Shown here: piece after piece, positions 48,441-57,254 of the stretch | Layout of the letters: each line of letters opens with the position of its first letter | Numbering within the stretch: the first letter of the stretch is position 1 | From: Calidihabitans tengchongensis | GTDB lineage: Bacteria > Sysuimicrobiota > Sysuimicrobiia > Sysuimicrobiales > Kaftiobacteriaceae | Reading direction: 5' to 3' | DNA: 64,000 bases | Assembly: GCA_031459615.1 (NCBI GenBank) | Contig: JAVKIE010000001.1 | Span: 62,001-126,000, forward strand | Program-made: the position numbers and the translations under genes | Notes under the pieces: generated by a model | The model's database searches: none | The model's input: the letters and a program-made list of their open reading frames with translations, nothing else | What the model was told of the DNA's origin: nothing

Positions 48441-50120
48441 GTGATCACCCTGCCGGTGACCCCCCGGATGCTGGTGCGCGCGTGGGCCGCCATGGCGGCG
48501 GTGGTGGTGGGTGCCGCCGCCGGGCCCGCCCGGCCCGCCGTGCCGCCGGTGCTGCCGGTCCGGATCGGCTTTGTGGCGGCCGAGGGAGCGGACTTCGCCG
48601 CCCTGCGCCGCGCCGGGGCCGGATCGGTCAAGCTGCTGGCCGACTGGTCGCAGATCGAGCCGCTGCCCGGGGCGGCCCTGTGGGACCTGCTGGACCGCGC
48701 GGTCGGCGCGGCCCGCGCCGCCGGGCTGCGGGTGGTCCTGGTCCTGACCTACACCCCGGGATGGGCGGCGCCGGCCGGCGAGCGGGCGGATCCGGCCGTC
48801 AGCAGCCGCCAGCCCCCCGGGCGGCTGGATGCGTGGGAGCGGTTCGTGACCACCGCCGCCGCCCGCTACCGCGGCCGGGTGCGCGACTGGCAGATCTGGA
48901 CCGCCCGGAGCCTGCCGGTGTTCCGGGGCACGACGCGCGAGTATTTGCAGGTGCTCCGGACGGCCCGGATCGCGCTCCGGGCCGCCGACCCCTCCAACCG
49001 CGTCGTCCTGGCCACGCCCTACGGCCTGGACCTGCCGGATCTGCGGGGAATGATGCGGGAGGCCGCCGGTGAGTTCGACGTCGTCTCCCTCCAGCCGCGC
49101 GGTATTCCCCCGGACGGCCTGCTGCGCCCTCTGGCGACGATCCGGGAGAGGATCGCGCCGGCCGGCCGCCCGTCCCTGTGGCTGGAGTGGGATCCCCTGA
49201 CCGCGGGCCCGCGGTCGTCCTGGCCCGGCCAGCTGGTGATGGCGACGGCGGTGGCCGCCGCCGCGGGGGTGGACGAGGTGTTCTGGGCGGCGGAGCCGAC
49301 GGCGGTGACCGGGCTCGTCCTGCAGACCCTCGCCCGCCATCTGGGAGGGCGTCCCTATGAAGGGTTCCTGGTCCGCGGTCCGGCGCTGCTGATGGTGTTC
49401 GGCGGAGACCCCCCGGTGGCGGTGGCCTGGAGCAGGGTGCCGGCGGCGGTGGCGGTCCGGGGCACATCGGTGCGGGCGCTGGGACCGACCGGCGACGAAC
49501 GCCCGGCGCGACCCGCCGACGGAGGCGTGGAGGCGGACGTGGGCCCTGATCCGGTCCTGCTGGTGGGGCTGGATCCGGACGAGGTGGCCGCCGCCCGGCG
49601 CATGCGGGCTCACGGCCTGCCCCTGCCGCCGGGAGGCGAGGACTTCGGCAGCGCATCGGAGGTCAGCGCCCTGCTGGGTCGGACCAACCGGGAGCGGGGC
49701 CTGTACAACATGCCCTACCGGGGCTGGCGGGGCGAGGCCCAGCGGGTCGTCACCGTCGACGGCGTGGAGGCCCTGGCCACCGAGGCGGCGGCGGACAGGG
49801 TGTACGTGCGCTTCGACGTGGACGACTCGTTCCTGTACTTCGTGGACGGCCGCGCGGCGGTCGACATCGCGGTGGAGGTGCGCGGCGCGTCGGCCGCCCG
49901 GGCCGTGGGGTTCAACGTCTGGTACGATTCCATGAGCGGCTACCGGTTCACCCCCTGGCAGTGGGTGGACGCCTCACCCGGATGGGTGACCCACACGGTC
50001 CGCCTGCTGGACGCCGCGTTCGCCAACACCTGGGGGTTTGACTTCGCCCTCAACGCCGCCGGCAACCGCCGCGAGGACCTGGTGGTGCGGTCGGTGACGG
50101 TCCGCGCGGTGGTCCGCTAG
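48441..50120 (+). CDS. Exported glycoside-hydrolase-like (clan A TIM barrel) protein with altered active site
   Basis: 559 aa. Signal-like N-terminus (AWAAMAAVVVGAAAGPARPA). Residues about 35-300 resemble GH39/GH5 barrels: LADWSQIEPLPGAALWDLLD, VVLVLTYTPGWAAP, IALRAADPSNRVVLATP. Where the acid/base WNE is expected the text reads DWQIWTARSLPVF, so Asn and Glu are replaced; the nucleophile region is LWLEWDPL. The C-terminal 170 residues look like a beta-sandwich (YVRFDVDDSFLYFVDGRAAV). Probably binds rather than cuts sugar. Confidence 0.65.
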   Translation: MITLPVTPRMLVRAWAAMAAVVVGAAAGPARPAVPPVLPVRIGFVAAEGADFAALRRAGAGSVKLLADWSQIEPLPGAALWDLLDRAVGAARAAGLRVVLVLTYTPGWAAPAGERADPAVSSRQPPGRLDAWERFVTTAAARYRGRVRDWQIWTARSLPVFRGTTREYLQVLRTARIALRAADPSNRVVLATPYGLDLPDLRGMMREAAGEFDVVSLQPRGIPPDGLLRPLATIRERIAPAGRPSLWLEWDPLTAGPRSSWPGQLVMATAVAAAAGVDEVFWAAEPTAVTGLVLQTLARHLGGRPYEGFLVRGPALLMVFGGDPPVAVAWSRVPAAVAVRGTSVRALGPTGDERPARPADGGVEADVGPDPVLLVGLDPDEVAAARRMRAHGLPLPPGGEDFGSASEVSALLGRTNRERGLYNMPYRGWRGEAQRVVTVDGVEALATEAAADRVYVRFDVDDSFLYFVDGRAAVDIAVEVRGASAARAVGFNVWYDSMSGYRFTPWQWVDASPGWVTHTVRLLDAAFANTWGFDFALNAAGNRREDLVVRSVTVRAVVR

Positions 50121-50197
50121 GCCGCGCCGCATCCGCGCCCCGCGAGTCCCTCACGTATCCGCGGGCCGGTCCTCGCGCACGATGCGGGCCCCCGTGA

Positions 50198-50210
50198 GGG
50201 TCAGACCCCT
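50198..50210. repeat. Solitary copy of the GGGTCAGACCCCT palindrome
   Basis: Reverse complement of the core repeated at 8816-8937, placed here in the gap before the ABC substrate-binding gene. The rest of the 166-base gap shows nothing clear. Confidence 0.55.
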
Positions 50211-50286
50211 GTCGTCGGCGGGAGGAGGGATCACCCCGCCGCCCCGAACTCCCCCATGACGTCGACGGCGCAGGCCGAGGGAGGGG

Positions 50287-51567
50287 ATGCGCATGCAGGC
50301 GCCCGTTCGGGCGGTCGTCAGGCTGGTGGGAGCCGGGCTGACGGTGCTGGTGGTCGGAGCGTGGGCGGCCGTCGCCCAGCCCGCCGTGCCGGGCTCCATC
50401 AAGGTCGGCGCGCTTTTTGACACCACCGGACCCACCTCCGACGTGGGCGTGGACTACTCCAGGGGCGCGCTGGACCACGTCCGATACATCAACGAAGTCG
50501 AGGGCGGGATCCGGGGGAAGGTGAAGATCGACCTGGTGTGGTCGGACTACGGGTACCGCATCCCGGACGCCCTGGCCCTGTACCGGAAATACCGGGATGT
50601 GGACCGGGTCAACGCCATCGTGGGGTGGGGGACGGGCGACACCGAGGCCCTGAAGGACCAGGTGGCCGCCGATCAGATCCCGTTCATCTCCGCCAGCTAC
50701 TCCTCGCACCTCAACGACCCGTCCAAGACGCCCTACAACTTCTACCCGGTGAGCAGCTACTCGGACCAGCTGCGGGCGGTCCTCAAATACGCCCGGGGGG
50801 TGGCCGACCAGGAACGCATCGCGCGGCCGCGCATCGTCTTCCTGTATCCGGACCACCCGTACGGCCGGGCGCCCATTCCCGCGGGCAAGGCCTACGCCCA
50901 GGAACTGGGGTTTGAGGTCGGCCCGGACCAGATCGTGGCCCTCACGGCCCTGGAGGCCCGCTCCCAGGTGGCGGCGGTGAAGGCGTTCGGGGCGCACTTC
51001 GCCTGGATCGGGGGGACCACCAACTCGGCCTCGGTGATCGTGCGGGACGCCCGGGCGGCCGGCCTGACCACGCGCTTTTTCGTCAACGTGTGGGGCTTTG
51101 ACGAGAACATGATCAAGCTCATCGGCCGGGACGCCGAGGGGGTCCTGGCCAGCACGCCCCACGTGTACTACGGCGAACCCGCGCCGGGGATGGCCAGGAT
51201 GTTCGACGTCCTGCGGAGGTTCCACAACCGCCAGCCGACCTTCACCTGGGGGACGACGCAGACGCCGTTCATCGCCTCCTACGTCCGCGGGTGGCTCAAC
51301 GTCTTTCTGCTGAAGAAGGGGCTGGAGATCATCGTGGACAACTGGAACACCTACTCGCGCCTGGGCGGGTTCAGCGGGCCCTCGGTGCGGTCGGCGCTGG
51401 AAACCCTGAAGAACTGGGATCCCGAGGGTCTGGCTCCGCCCATCACCCTGGCGCGGGACGACCACCGCCCGTCCACCACCACCCGCATCGTCACCGTCCG
51501 CAACGGACGGATCACCGTGGTGCAGTCGGTGACGGTGGACCGGCGCAAGGACTGGCTGGGATTCTAG
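50287..51567 (+). CDS. Branched-chain-type ABC transporter substrate-binding protein
   Basis: 426 aa. Signal peptide with AGLTVLVVGAWAAVAQPA, then a type I periplasmic fold (IKVGALFDTTGPTSDVGVDY, AIVGWGTGDTEAL, IVFLYPDHPYGRAPIP). LivK-like, but with two CoA-ligase genes in the transporter locus the ligand may be an organic or aromatic acid rather than an amino acid. ATG 50293 is a nearby alternative with better Shine-Dalgarno spacing. Confidence 0.88.
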   Translation: MRMQAPVRAVVRLVGAGLTVLVVGAWAAVAQPAVPGSIKVGALFDTTGPTSDVGVDYSRGALDHVRYINEVEGGIRGKVKIDLVWSDYGYRIPDALALYRKYRDVDRVNAIVGWGTGDTEALKDQVAADQIPFISASYSSHLNDPSKTPYNFYPVSSYSDQLRAVLKYARGVADQERIARPRIVFLYPDHPYGRAPIPAGKAYAQELGFEVGPDQIVALTALEARSQVAAVKAFGAHFAWIGGTTNSASVIVRDARAAGLTTRFFVNVWGFDENMIKLIGRDAEGVLASTPHVYYGEPAPGMARMFDVLRRFHNRQPTFTWGTTQTPFIASYVRGWLNVFLLKKGLEIIVDNWNTYSRLGGFSGPSVRSALETLKNWDPEGLAPPITLARDDHRPSTTTRIVTVRNGRITVVQSVTVDRRKDWLGF

Positions 51568-51580
51568 AGGATCCGGAAGC

Positions 51581-51623
51581 GCGGGAACGCGGGAGGCGGG
51601 TGGATGCCCTCCCGCGTTCCCGC
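51581..51623 (+). promoter_or_regulatory. Perfect 16-bp inverted repeat between the binding-protein and livF genes
   Basis: GCGGGAACGCGGGAGG (51581-51596) and CCTCCCGCGTTCCCGC (51608-51623) pair perfectly with an 11-base loop that contains an ATG. No T run follows, so it is not a classic terminator. It could protect the 3' end of the abundant binding-protein message and lower livF expression. Confidence 0.75.
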
Positions 51624-51630
51624 CACCTGT

Positions 51631-52425
51631 ATGCTCACCCTGACCAACGTCGAGGTGGTCTACTGGGGCACCATCCTGGTGCTCAAGGGGGTGTCGTTGA
51701 CCGTCCCCGCCGGCCAGATCACGGCGCTGATCGGCGCCAACGGAGCCGGCAAGACCACCACCTTGAAGGCCGTCACCGGGCTCATCCGGCTGGAGCGCGG
51801 GGAGGTGACCCGGGGCAGCATCGAGTTTCTGGGCCGGCGCATCGACAACTGGCTGCCCGAGGACACGGCCCGCGAGGGGATCGTGATGGTGCGCGAGGGG
51901 CGGCGGCTGTTCGAGGAGCTGACGGCGGAGGAGAACCTGCTGGTGGGCGCCGCCCTGCGCGGGGGCGGCCTCCGCGCCGCCCGGGACCGGCTGGACCTGG
52001 TGTACGCCTACTTTCCGCGCCTGGCGGAGCGGCGCCGCGCGCGGGCCGGCTACCTGTCGGGTGGGGAGCAGCAGATGCTGGCCATCGGCTGCGCCCTGAT
52101 GTCCCGTCCCCGGCTCCTGCTGCTGGACGAGCCCAGCCTGGGGCTGGCCCCGCGCGTGGCCCGGGAGATCTTCGACCTCATCCGCCGGCTCAACGCCGAC
52201 GAGGGCGTGACCATCTTCCTGGTGGAGCAGAACGCCCGGATGGCCCTGGAGCTGGCGTCCTATGGCTACGTGATGGAGAACGGCCGGATCGTCCTGGACG
52301 GCCCCACGCACAAACTGCGGGAGGACGCCGACGTCGAGGAGTTCTACCTGGGCGTCCGGGGCGACCAGCGGCGGCTGTTCAGCGAGGTCAAGAGCTACAA
52401 GCGCGCCCGCCGCTGGCTGGCCTGA
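51631..52425 (+). CDS. livF: ABC transporter ATPase LivF type
   Basis: 264 aa. Walker A GANGAGKTTTLKAV, signature YLSGGEQQMLAIGCAL, Walker B LLLLDEPSLGLAP, and EQN in FLVEQNARMALE. ATG 51631 begins MLTLTNVEVVYW, the usual LivF start; the upstream ATG 51604 sits in the loop of a perfect hairpin and adds no conserved sequence. The C-terminal extension (QRRLFSEVKSYKRARRW) is longer than in E. coli. Confidence 0.92.
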   Translation: MLTLTNVEVVYWGTILVLKGVSLTVPAGQITALIGANGAGKTTTLKAVTGLIRLERGEVTRGSIEFLGRRIDNWLPEDTAREGIVMVREGRRLFEELTAEENLLVGAALRGGGLRAARDRLDLVYAYFPRLAERRRARAGYLSGGEQQMLAIGCALMSRPRLLLLDEPSLGLAPRVAREIFDLIRRLNADEGVTIFLVEQNARMALELASYGYVMENGRIVLDGPTHKLREDADVEEFYLGVRGDQRRLFSEVKSYKRARRWLA

Positions 52426-52430
52426 TGCGG

Positions 52431-52466
52431 GATCCGGGATCCGAGATCGGTTCCTGATCCCGGATC
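52431..52466. repeat. Inverted repeat between convergent livF and livM
   Basis: GATCCGGGATC (52431-52441) and GATCCCGGATC (52456-52466) form an 11-bp stem with a 14-base loop. Same core as the copies at 46035-46060. May end transcription from both sides, though no T runs are present. Confidence 0.55.
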
Positions 52467-52479
52467 TCAGATCACGCCC

Positions 52480-53520
52480 CTAGTAGGCGAAGGGCCACAG
52501 GTCCACCTTGCGCTTGAGCTTGCGCAGCAGCATCGCCAGGCCTCCGGGCTCCCAGATCAGCAGGGCGATCAGGACCGTCCCGAACAGCACCTCCCGCAGC
52601 GGGATGACCACCTTCGCAAACGCGGGCACCACCGCCGTCAGGGCGGGGGTGGCGATCTTCAGCCCCTGGGACAGGGCCACCACGAACGCGGCCCCCAGGT
52701 GGGCGCCCCAGATGCTGGTCAGGCCTCCGATGACCACCATGGCCACGTAGTCGATGGACGCGCCGACGGTGAACTGCTCGGTGGTGATCAGCCGCTGGTA
52801 GTGGGCCCACAGGCTGCCGGCCAGCCCGGCGTAGGCGGCGGCCAGACCGAAGGCCAGGGCCTTGTAATGCAGCAGGGGGATCCCCAGGACCTGGGCCGCG
52901 TAGTCCCGGTCCCGGATCGCCATCCACACCAGCCCGACGCGGCTGCGGGCCAGGTTGGCCAGCGCCGCCCCGGCCAGCAGCCACACGCAAAGCAGCAGGT
53001 AGTAGAACTGGACCTCGGTGCGCACCACCCACCGCCCCACGCCCAGGGGCGGGACCGACAGCGCGCCCACCCCTCCGGTGGCGTGGATGAGGGCGTACTC
53101 GGTCAGGAACTGGAACGCCAGGGTGGCAATGGCCAGGTACAGGCCCTTGATGCGCAGCGACGGCAGGCCGACCACCATGCCGCCGGCGCAGGTCAGGGCC
53201 GTCGCCCCCACCATCGCCAGGGGCACGGGCAGTCCGGCGCGGGCCAGCGCCGCGGACCCGTAGGCGCCCAGCGCCATGAACGCCGCGTGGCCCAGGGAAA
53301 TCTGGCCGGTGAGTCCGGTCAGCAGCGTGAGCCCGCAGGCCCCGATGGCGAAGATGCCGATGGTGTTCAGCAGGAAGATGAACCGCCCCAGCCACACGGG
53401 CGCCAGGACCAGGGCGGCCACCAGCAGGACCATGCCCGCCCGGTAGCCAGGGCGATCCAGGATCGCCATGTCCTGGGCGTAGGTGGTGACAAAGGTGCCC
53501 GAGGGCCGGATGCTCATCAC
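52480..53520 (-). CDS. livM: ABC transporter permease LivM type
   Basis: 346 aa, about nine to ten helices. GLTGQISLGHAAFMALGAYG and AIRDRDYAAQVLGIP with YAGLAGSLWAHYQ are the family blocks. Last gene of the minus-strand transporter operon. Confidence 0.92.
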   Translation of the reverse strand: MMSIRPSGTFVTTYAQDMAILDRPGYRAGMVLLVAALVLAPVWLGRFIFLLNTIGIFAIGACGLTLLTGLTGQISLGHAAFMALGAYGSAALARAGLPVPLAMVGATALTCAGGMVVGLPSLRIKGLYLAIATLAFQFLTEYALIHATGGVGALSVPPLGVGRWVVRTEVQFYYLLLCVWLLAGAALANLARSRVGLVWMAIRDRDYAAQVLGIPLLHYKALAFGLAAAYAGLAGSLWAHYQRLITTEQFTVGASIDYVAMVVIGGLTSIWGAHLGAAFVVALSQGLKIATPALTAVVPAFAKVVIPLREVLFGTVLIALLIWEPGGLAMLLRKLKRKVDLWPFAY

Positions 53521-53556
53521 CCCCTCGTCGGGATGGTCCGGCCCCGCGGATCCACC

Positions 53557-54438
53557 CTACAGGCGCTCGATGTGCTCCGTTCCGAACAACCCGTAGGGCC
53601 GGACCAGCAGGACCAGCAGGATGACCACAAAGGGCGTGATGTCCTTGAACCCGTAGATCACGTGGGCGTCGATGTAGCCGCCCACCACCGTTTCCACCAC
53701 CCCGATGGCCAGCCCCCCCACGATCGCCCCGGGAATGCTGTCCAGCCCGCCCAGGATGACCGCGGCCAGGGCCTTGAGCCCCACGTGGGCCAGGGCGAAG
53801 TTCACCCCCAGCCACAGGCCCAGCAGGATCCCGCCCACCGCCCCGGCGGTGGCCGCAAACGCCCAGGCGTAGGCAAAGACCCGCCGCAGGCTCACCCCCA
53901 GGGTGCTGGCGGTCAGCTGCTCGTTGGCGGCGGCGCGCATGGAGATCCCCACCAGGGTGTACCGGAAGAACAGCCAGAACGCTCCCAGCAGGACGGCGGC
54001 CGTGGCGGCGCTGTAGACCCCCACGGCCTGCAGGGGGATCCCCGCCACCCGCACCACCCCCGCCGGCAGGACCGGGGGAAAGTTGCGCGTGCTGCCGCCC
54101 CAGATCCCCACCATCGCTCCCCGCACGATGTAGCCCAGGGCCAGGGTCACGATCACCACCGACAGCAGCGGCTGGCCGAACAGCGGCCGCATGATGGCCC
54201 GCTCCACGGCGAACCCCAGCGCCGCCGCGGCCAGCAGCGTGACCGTCACGGCCAGGGGGAAGGGGAGGACCTGGGCCAGGGCGATGGCCAGATAGCCCCC
54301 GAACAGGACCAGCTCCCCGTGGGCCAGGTTGAGGATCCTGGTGGATTTGTACAGGAGCGCGAAGCCCAGGGCGATCAGCGCGTAGATGCTGCCCACCGCC
54401 ACCCCGTTGAGCAGGCCGCTCGCCGCAAACTCGATCAC
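53557..54438 (-). CDS. livH: ABC transporter permease LivH type
   Basis: 293 aa. GVAVGSIYALIALGFALLYK, ILNLAHGELVLFGGYLA and the EAA-like ILGGLDSIPGAIVGGLAIG are typical. GTG start overlaps the ligase stop. Confidence 0.93.
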   Translation of the reverse strand: MIEFAASGLLNGVAVGSIYALIALGFALLYKSTRILNLAHGELVLFGGYLAIALAQVLPFPLAVTVTLLAAAALGFAVERAIMRPLFGQPLLSVVIVTLALGYIVRGAMVGIWGGSTRNFPPVLPAGVVRVAGIPLQAVGVYSAATAAVLLGAFWLFFRYTLVGISMRAAANEQLTASTLGVSLRRVFAYAWAFAATAGAVGGILLGLWLGVNFALAHVGLKALAAVILGGLDSIPGAIVGGLAIGVVETVVGGYIDAHVIYGFKDITPFVVILLVLLVRPYGLFGTEHIERL

Positions 54439-56399
54439 GGCGCGTCCGGGACCTCCCGGATCTGGAGGGTGGTCGATACCTGGCGGGTGGTGCCGTCCTC
54501 GTAGCGCACCAGGAAGGTGGCGTCGAAAGCGGGCCGGCCCTCGCCCAGGGCGGCGATCAGGTCGCGGTAGCGCTCGGCGATGAACCGGCGTCGCAGCTTG
54601 CGGGTGCGGGTCAGCTCGTCGTCGTCGGGGTGGAACTCCTTGTACAGCGAGACGAACCGCCGCACCCGCCAGGCGGGCTGCAGGCGGCTGTTGACGTCCC
54701 GCACGATGCCCTCCAGCAGGTCCAGGACCTGGGGCTTCTGGGAGAGGTCCGCGTAGGACGTGTAGGCGATCCCCCGGTCCTCGGCCCACTTGCCCACGCT
54801 GCGCATCTCGATGGTCACGATGGCCGACAGGGTGGACCCGTCGGGGCCGCAGACCACCATCGCCTCCTGGATGTAGGGCGTGAACTTCAGCATGGCCTCG
54901 ATGACCCACGGGCTCACCCGGGAGCCGTCGGCCAGCGTGATCACGTCCGACATCCGGTCGAACATGATCACGTCCCCGCTGGGGTCCAGGGTGCCGTAGT
55001 CGCCCGAATGCAGCCACCCGTCCCGCAGGGCCCGGGCGGTGGCCTCGGGGTTCTTGTAGTATCCCGCGAAGACGCTGGGGCTGCGGCTGATGATCTCCCC
55101 CTCCGGCGTCAGCCGCACCTCGGTGTGGGCGATGGGATAGCCCATGGTCCAGAAGCGCACCTGCCCGTCCCGGTGGACGCAGGAGATGCCGGCGATCTCG
55201 GTCTGCCCGTAGATCTGCTTGAGGTTGACCCCCAGGGCGTGGAAGAAGGCGAAGTAGTCCGGCCCCAGGGGCGACCCGCCGTTCCACGCCACCCGGATCC
55301 GGGCAAACCCGATCTTGTCGAGCAGGGGGCGGTACACCAGCCAGCGGGCCGGGACCCGCAGCGTCCGTACCCACCAGGGGACCGGCTGTCCCCGGGACCG
55401 CAGGTGCACCACCCGCAGGCCGAGGTCCAGGGCCCAGTCGTAGACCCGCCGCCGCAGCCAGCCGGCGTCCAGGATCCGCACCGTCACGGCGGTGTGGAGG
55501 CCCTCGTAGATCCGCGCCGGGGCGAAGGTGAAATGCGGCGCGATCTCCCGGAAGTCCCGCTGGGCGGTGTCGGGCTCTTCGGGGAAGTTGACGGTGAACC
55601 CCACCAGCAGGTGCAGGGTGGTGGACAGCATCTGCTCCCCGATCCAGGCGAAGGGCAGGTAGGAGACGAACTCGTCCCCCGCGCCGATGTGGGGCTCCAC
55701 CGCGTGGAAGTTCATCCCCTGGGCGATGAGGTTGCGGTAGGTGAGCATGGCCAGCTTGGGCAGGGCAGTGGTCCCCGACGTCTGGCAGAAGATGGCCACG
55801 TCGTCGGCCCGCCCCGCGTCCACCAGCCGGTCGAACAGCTCCGGCTCGCGGGCGTCCAGCTCCCGGCCCAGGCGCTCCACGTCGGCGACGCCGATCAACC
55901 GGGGGTGGCGGTAGCGCCACATCCCCCGCCAGTCCTCCACGATGATCCGCTCGATCCCGGGCAGCTGGGCCTCCGCGGCCAGGATCTTGTCCACCTGCTC
56001 CTGGTCTTCGCAGAAGACGAATCGGGCGTCGGCGAACGCCAGCAGCTGGGCCAGCTGGTCCGCCAGGCTGTCCTGGTACATGCCGTAGGTGATAGCCCCC
56101 GCGCTCTGGGCGCCCAGGGCGGCGAAGAACAGCTCCGGCCGGTTGTCCCCGATCAGCGCGAGGACCTCGCCCCGCCGGAGCCCGAGCGCCACCAGCCCCA
56201 GGCCGACGGCCCGGGCGCGGTCGTAGTACTCCCGCCAGGAGATGGGCCGCCAGATACCCCGGTCCTTCTCCCGGAAGGCCGCCCGGTCGCCGAACCGGCG
56301 GGCGTTGCGGCGCAGCAATTTGGGGAAGGTGTCGGCGGCGGGGTCCAGGGGGAACTCCACCGCCGGCTGCGGGCGCTCGGCCACCCGGGCCGCGCTCAC
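54435..56399 (-). CDS. AMP-dependent long-chain acyl-CoA synthetase-like ligase
   Basis: 654 aa. Adenylate motifs: CQTSGTTALPKLAMLTY (usual TSGTTGLPK has Gly to Ala), IYGQTEIAG and SGDYGTLDPSG. Related to FadD15-like synthetases. It is nested between livG and livH with four-base overlaps on both sides, so it is made with the transporter and may activate the imported carboxylic acid. GTG start. Confidence 0.88.
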   Translation of the reverse strand: MSAARVAERPQPAVEFPLDPAADTFPKLLRRNARRFGDRAAFREKDRGIWRPISWREYYDRARAVGLGLVALGLRRGEVLALIGDNRPELFFAALGAQSAGAITYGMYQDSLADQLAQLLAFADARFVFCEDQEQVDKILAAEAQLPGIERIIVEDWRGMWRYRHPRLIGVADVERLGRELDAREPELFDRLVDAGRADDVAIFCQTSGTTALPKLAMLTYRNLIAQGMNFHAVEPHIGAGDEFVSYLPFAWIGEQMLSTTLHLLVGFTVNFPEEPDTAQRDFREIAPHFTFAPARIYEGLHTAVTVRILDAGWLRRRVYDWALDLGLRVVHLRSRGQPVPWWVRTLRVPARWLVYRPLLDKIGFARIRVAWNGGSPLGPDYFAFFHALGVNLKQIYGQTEIAGISCVHRDGQVRFWTMGYPIAHTEVRLTPEGEIISRSPSVFAGYYKNPEATARALRDGWLHSGDYGTLDPSGDVIMFDRMSDVITLADGSRVSPWVIEAMLKFTPYIQEAMVVCGPDGSTLSAIVTIEMRSVGKWAEDRGIAYTSYADLSQKPQVLDLLEGIVRDVNSRLQPAWRVRRFVSLYKEFHPDDDELTRTRKLRRRFIAERYRDLIAALGEGRPAFDATFLVRYEDGTTRQVSTTLQIREVPDAP

Positions 56400-57175
56400 G
56401 ACGCCCCCTCCCCCAGGTACGCGCGGATCACGTCCGGGTGCCGCTGCACGTCGGCGGGCCGGCCCGAGGCGATGACCCGCCCGTAATCCATCGCCACGAC
56501 CCGGTCGCACAGGTCCATCACCACGCCCATGTCGTGCTCGATGAGGACGATGGGCAGTCCCCGGACCTCCTTCAGCTCCAGCAGGTAGCGGGCCATGTCC
56601 ACCTTCTCGTCCAGGCTCATCCCCGCCATGGGTTCGTCCAGGACCAGGACCTGCGGGTCCAGGGCCAGGGCCCGCCCCAGTTCCACCTTCTTCTGGATTC
56701 CGTAGGGGAGGTCGGCCACCGGATGGTGGCGCACCGCCTCGATCTCCAGGAAGTCGATGATCTCCTCCACCACCGCCCGGTGGGCCACGTGCTCCCGCCG
56801 CGCGGGCCCCACGTACACCGCGCAGGCCAGGACGCCGGCGGTCATGCGGATGGCCCGCCCGGTCATGATGTTGTCCAGGACCGTCATCCCCGGATACAGG
56901 GCGATGTTCTGAAACGTCCGCCCGATGCCCAGCGCGGCCCGGGCGTGCGGGGGCAGGTCGGTGATGTCGCGGCCGCAGAAGGTGATCCGTCCGCGCTGGG
57001 GGCGATAGAAGCCGTTGATGCAGTTGAGAACGCTGGTCTTGCCGGCGCCGTTGGGACCGATGATACCCAGGATCTCCCCCGGGCCCAGGCCGAACGTCAC
57101 CCCGTCCACCGCCTGGACCCCCCGGAAGCTCAGGTGCAGGTCTGTGACCTGGAGGATGGGCTCCCCGCCGCCCAT
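56396..57175 (-). CDS. livG: ABC transporter ATPase LivG type
   Basis: 259 aa. GPNGAGKTSVLNCINGFY (Walker A), LPYGIQKKVELGRAL (signature, with YGIQK replacing SGGQ), VLVLDEPMAGMSLDE and LIEHDMGVVMDLCDRV. Start of the minus-strand operon livG-ligase-livH-livM. Confidence 0.92.
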   Translation of the reverse strand: MGGGEPILQVTDLHLSFRGVQAVDGVTFGLGPGEILGIIGPNGAGKTSVLNCINGFYRPQRGRITFCGRDITDLPPHARAALGIGRTFQNIALYPGMTVLDNIMTGRAIRMTAGVLACAVYVGPARREHVAHRAVVEEIIDFLEIEAVRHHPVADLPYGIQKKVELGRALALDPQVLVLDEPMAGMSLDEKVDMARYLLELKEVRGLPIVLIEHDMGVVMDLCDRVVAMDYGRVIASGRPADVQRHPDVIRAYLGEGAS

Positions 57176-57254
57176 TGCCGTCTATTTACGGGCTTCCGGG
57201 ACGGCCCTCCTCCACCAGGAAGCCGCCGGGCGGAGAGAAAAGAGGAACGTCCAG

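Noticed and set aside
48816..48950. Active glycoside hydrolase assignment
   Set aside because: The acid/base Asn-Glu pair is missing, so an enzyme name would overstate the evidence.
51604..51630. ATG 51604 as start of livF
   Set aside because: It lies in the loop of a perfect 16-bp hairpin and adds nine non-conserved residues; ATG 51631 gives the normal LivF start.
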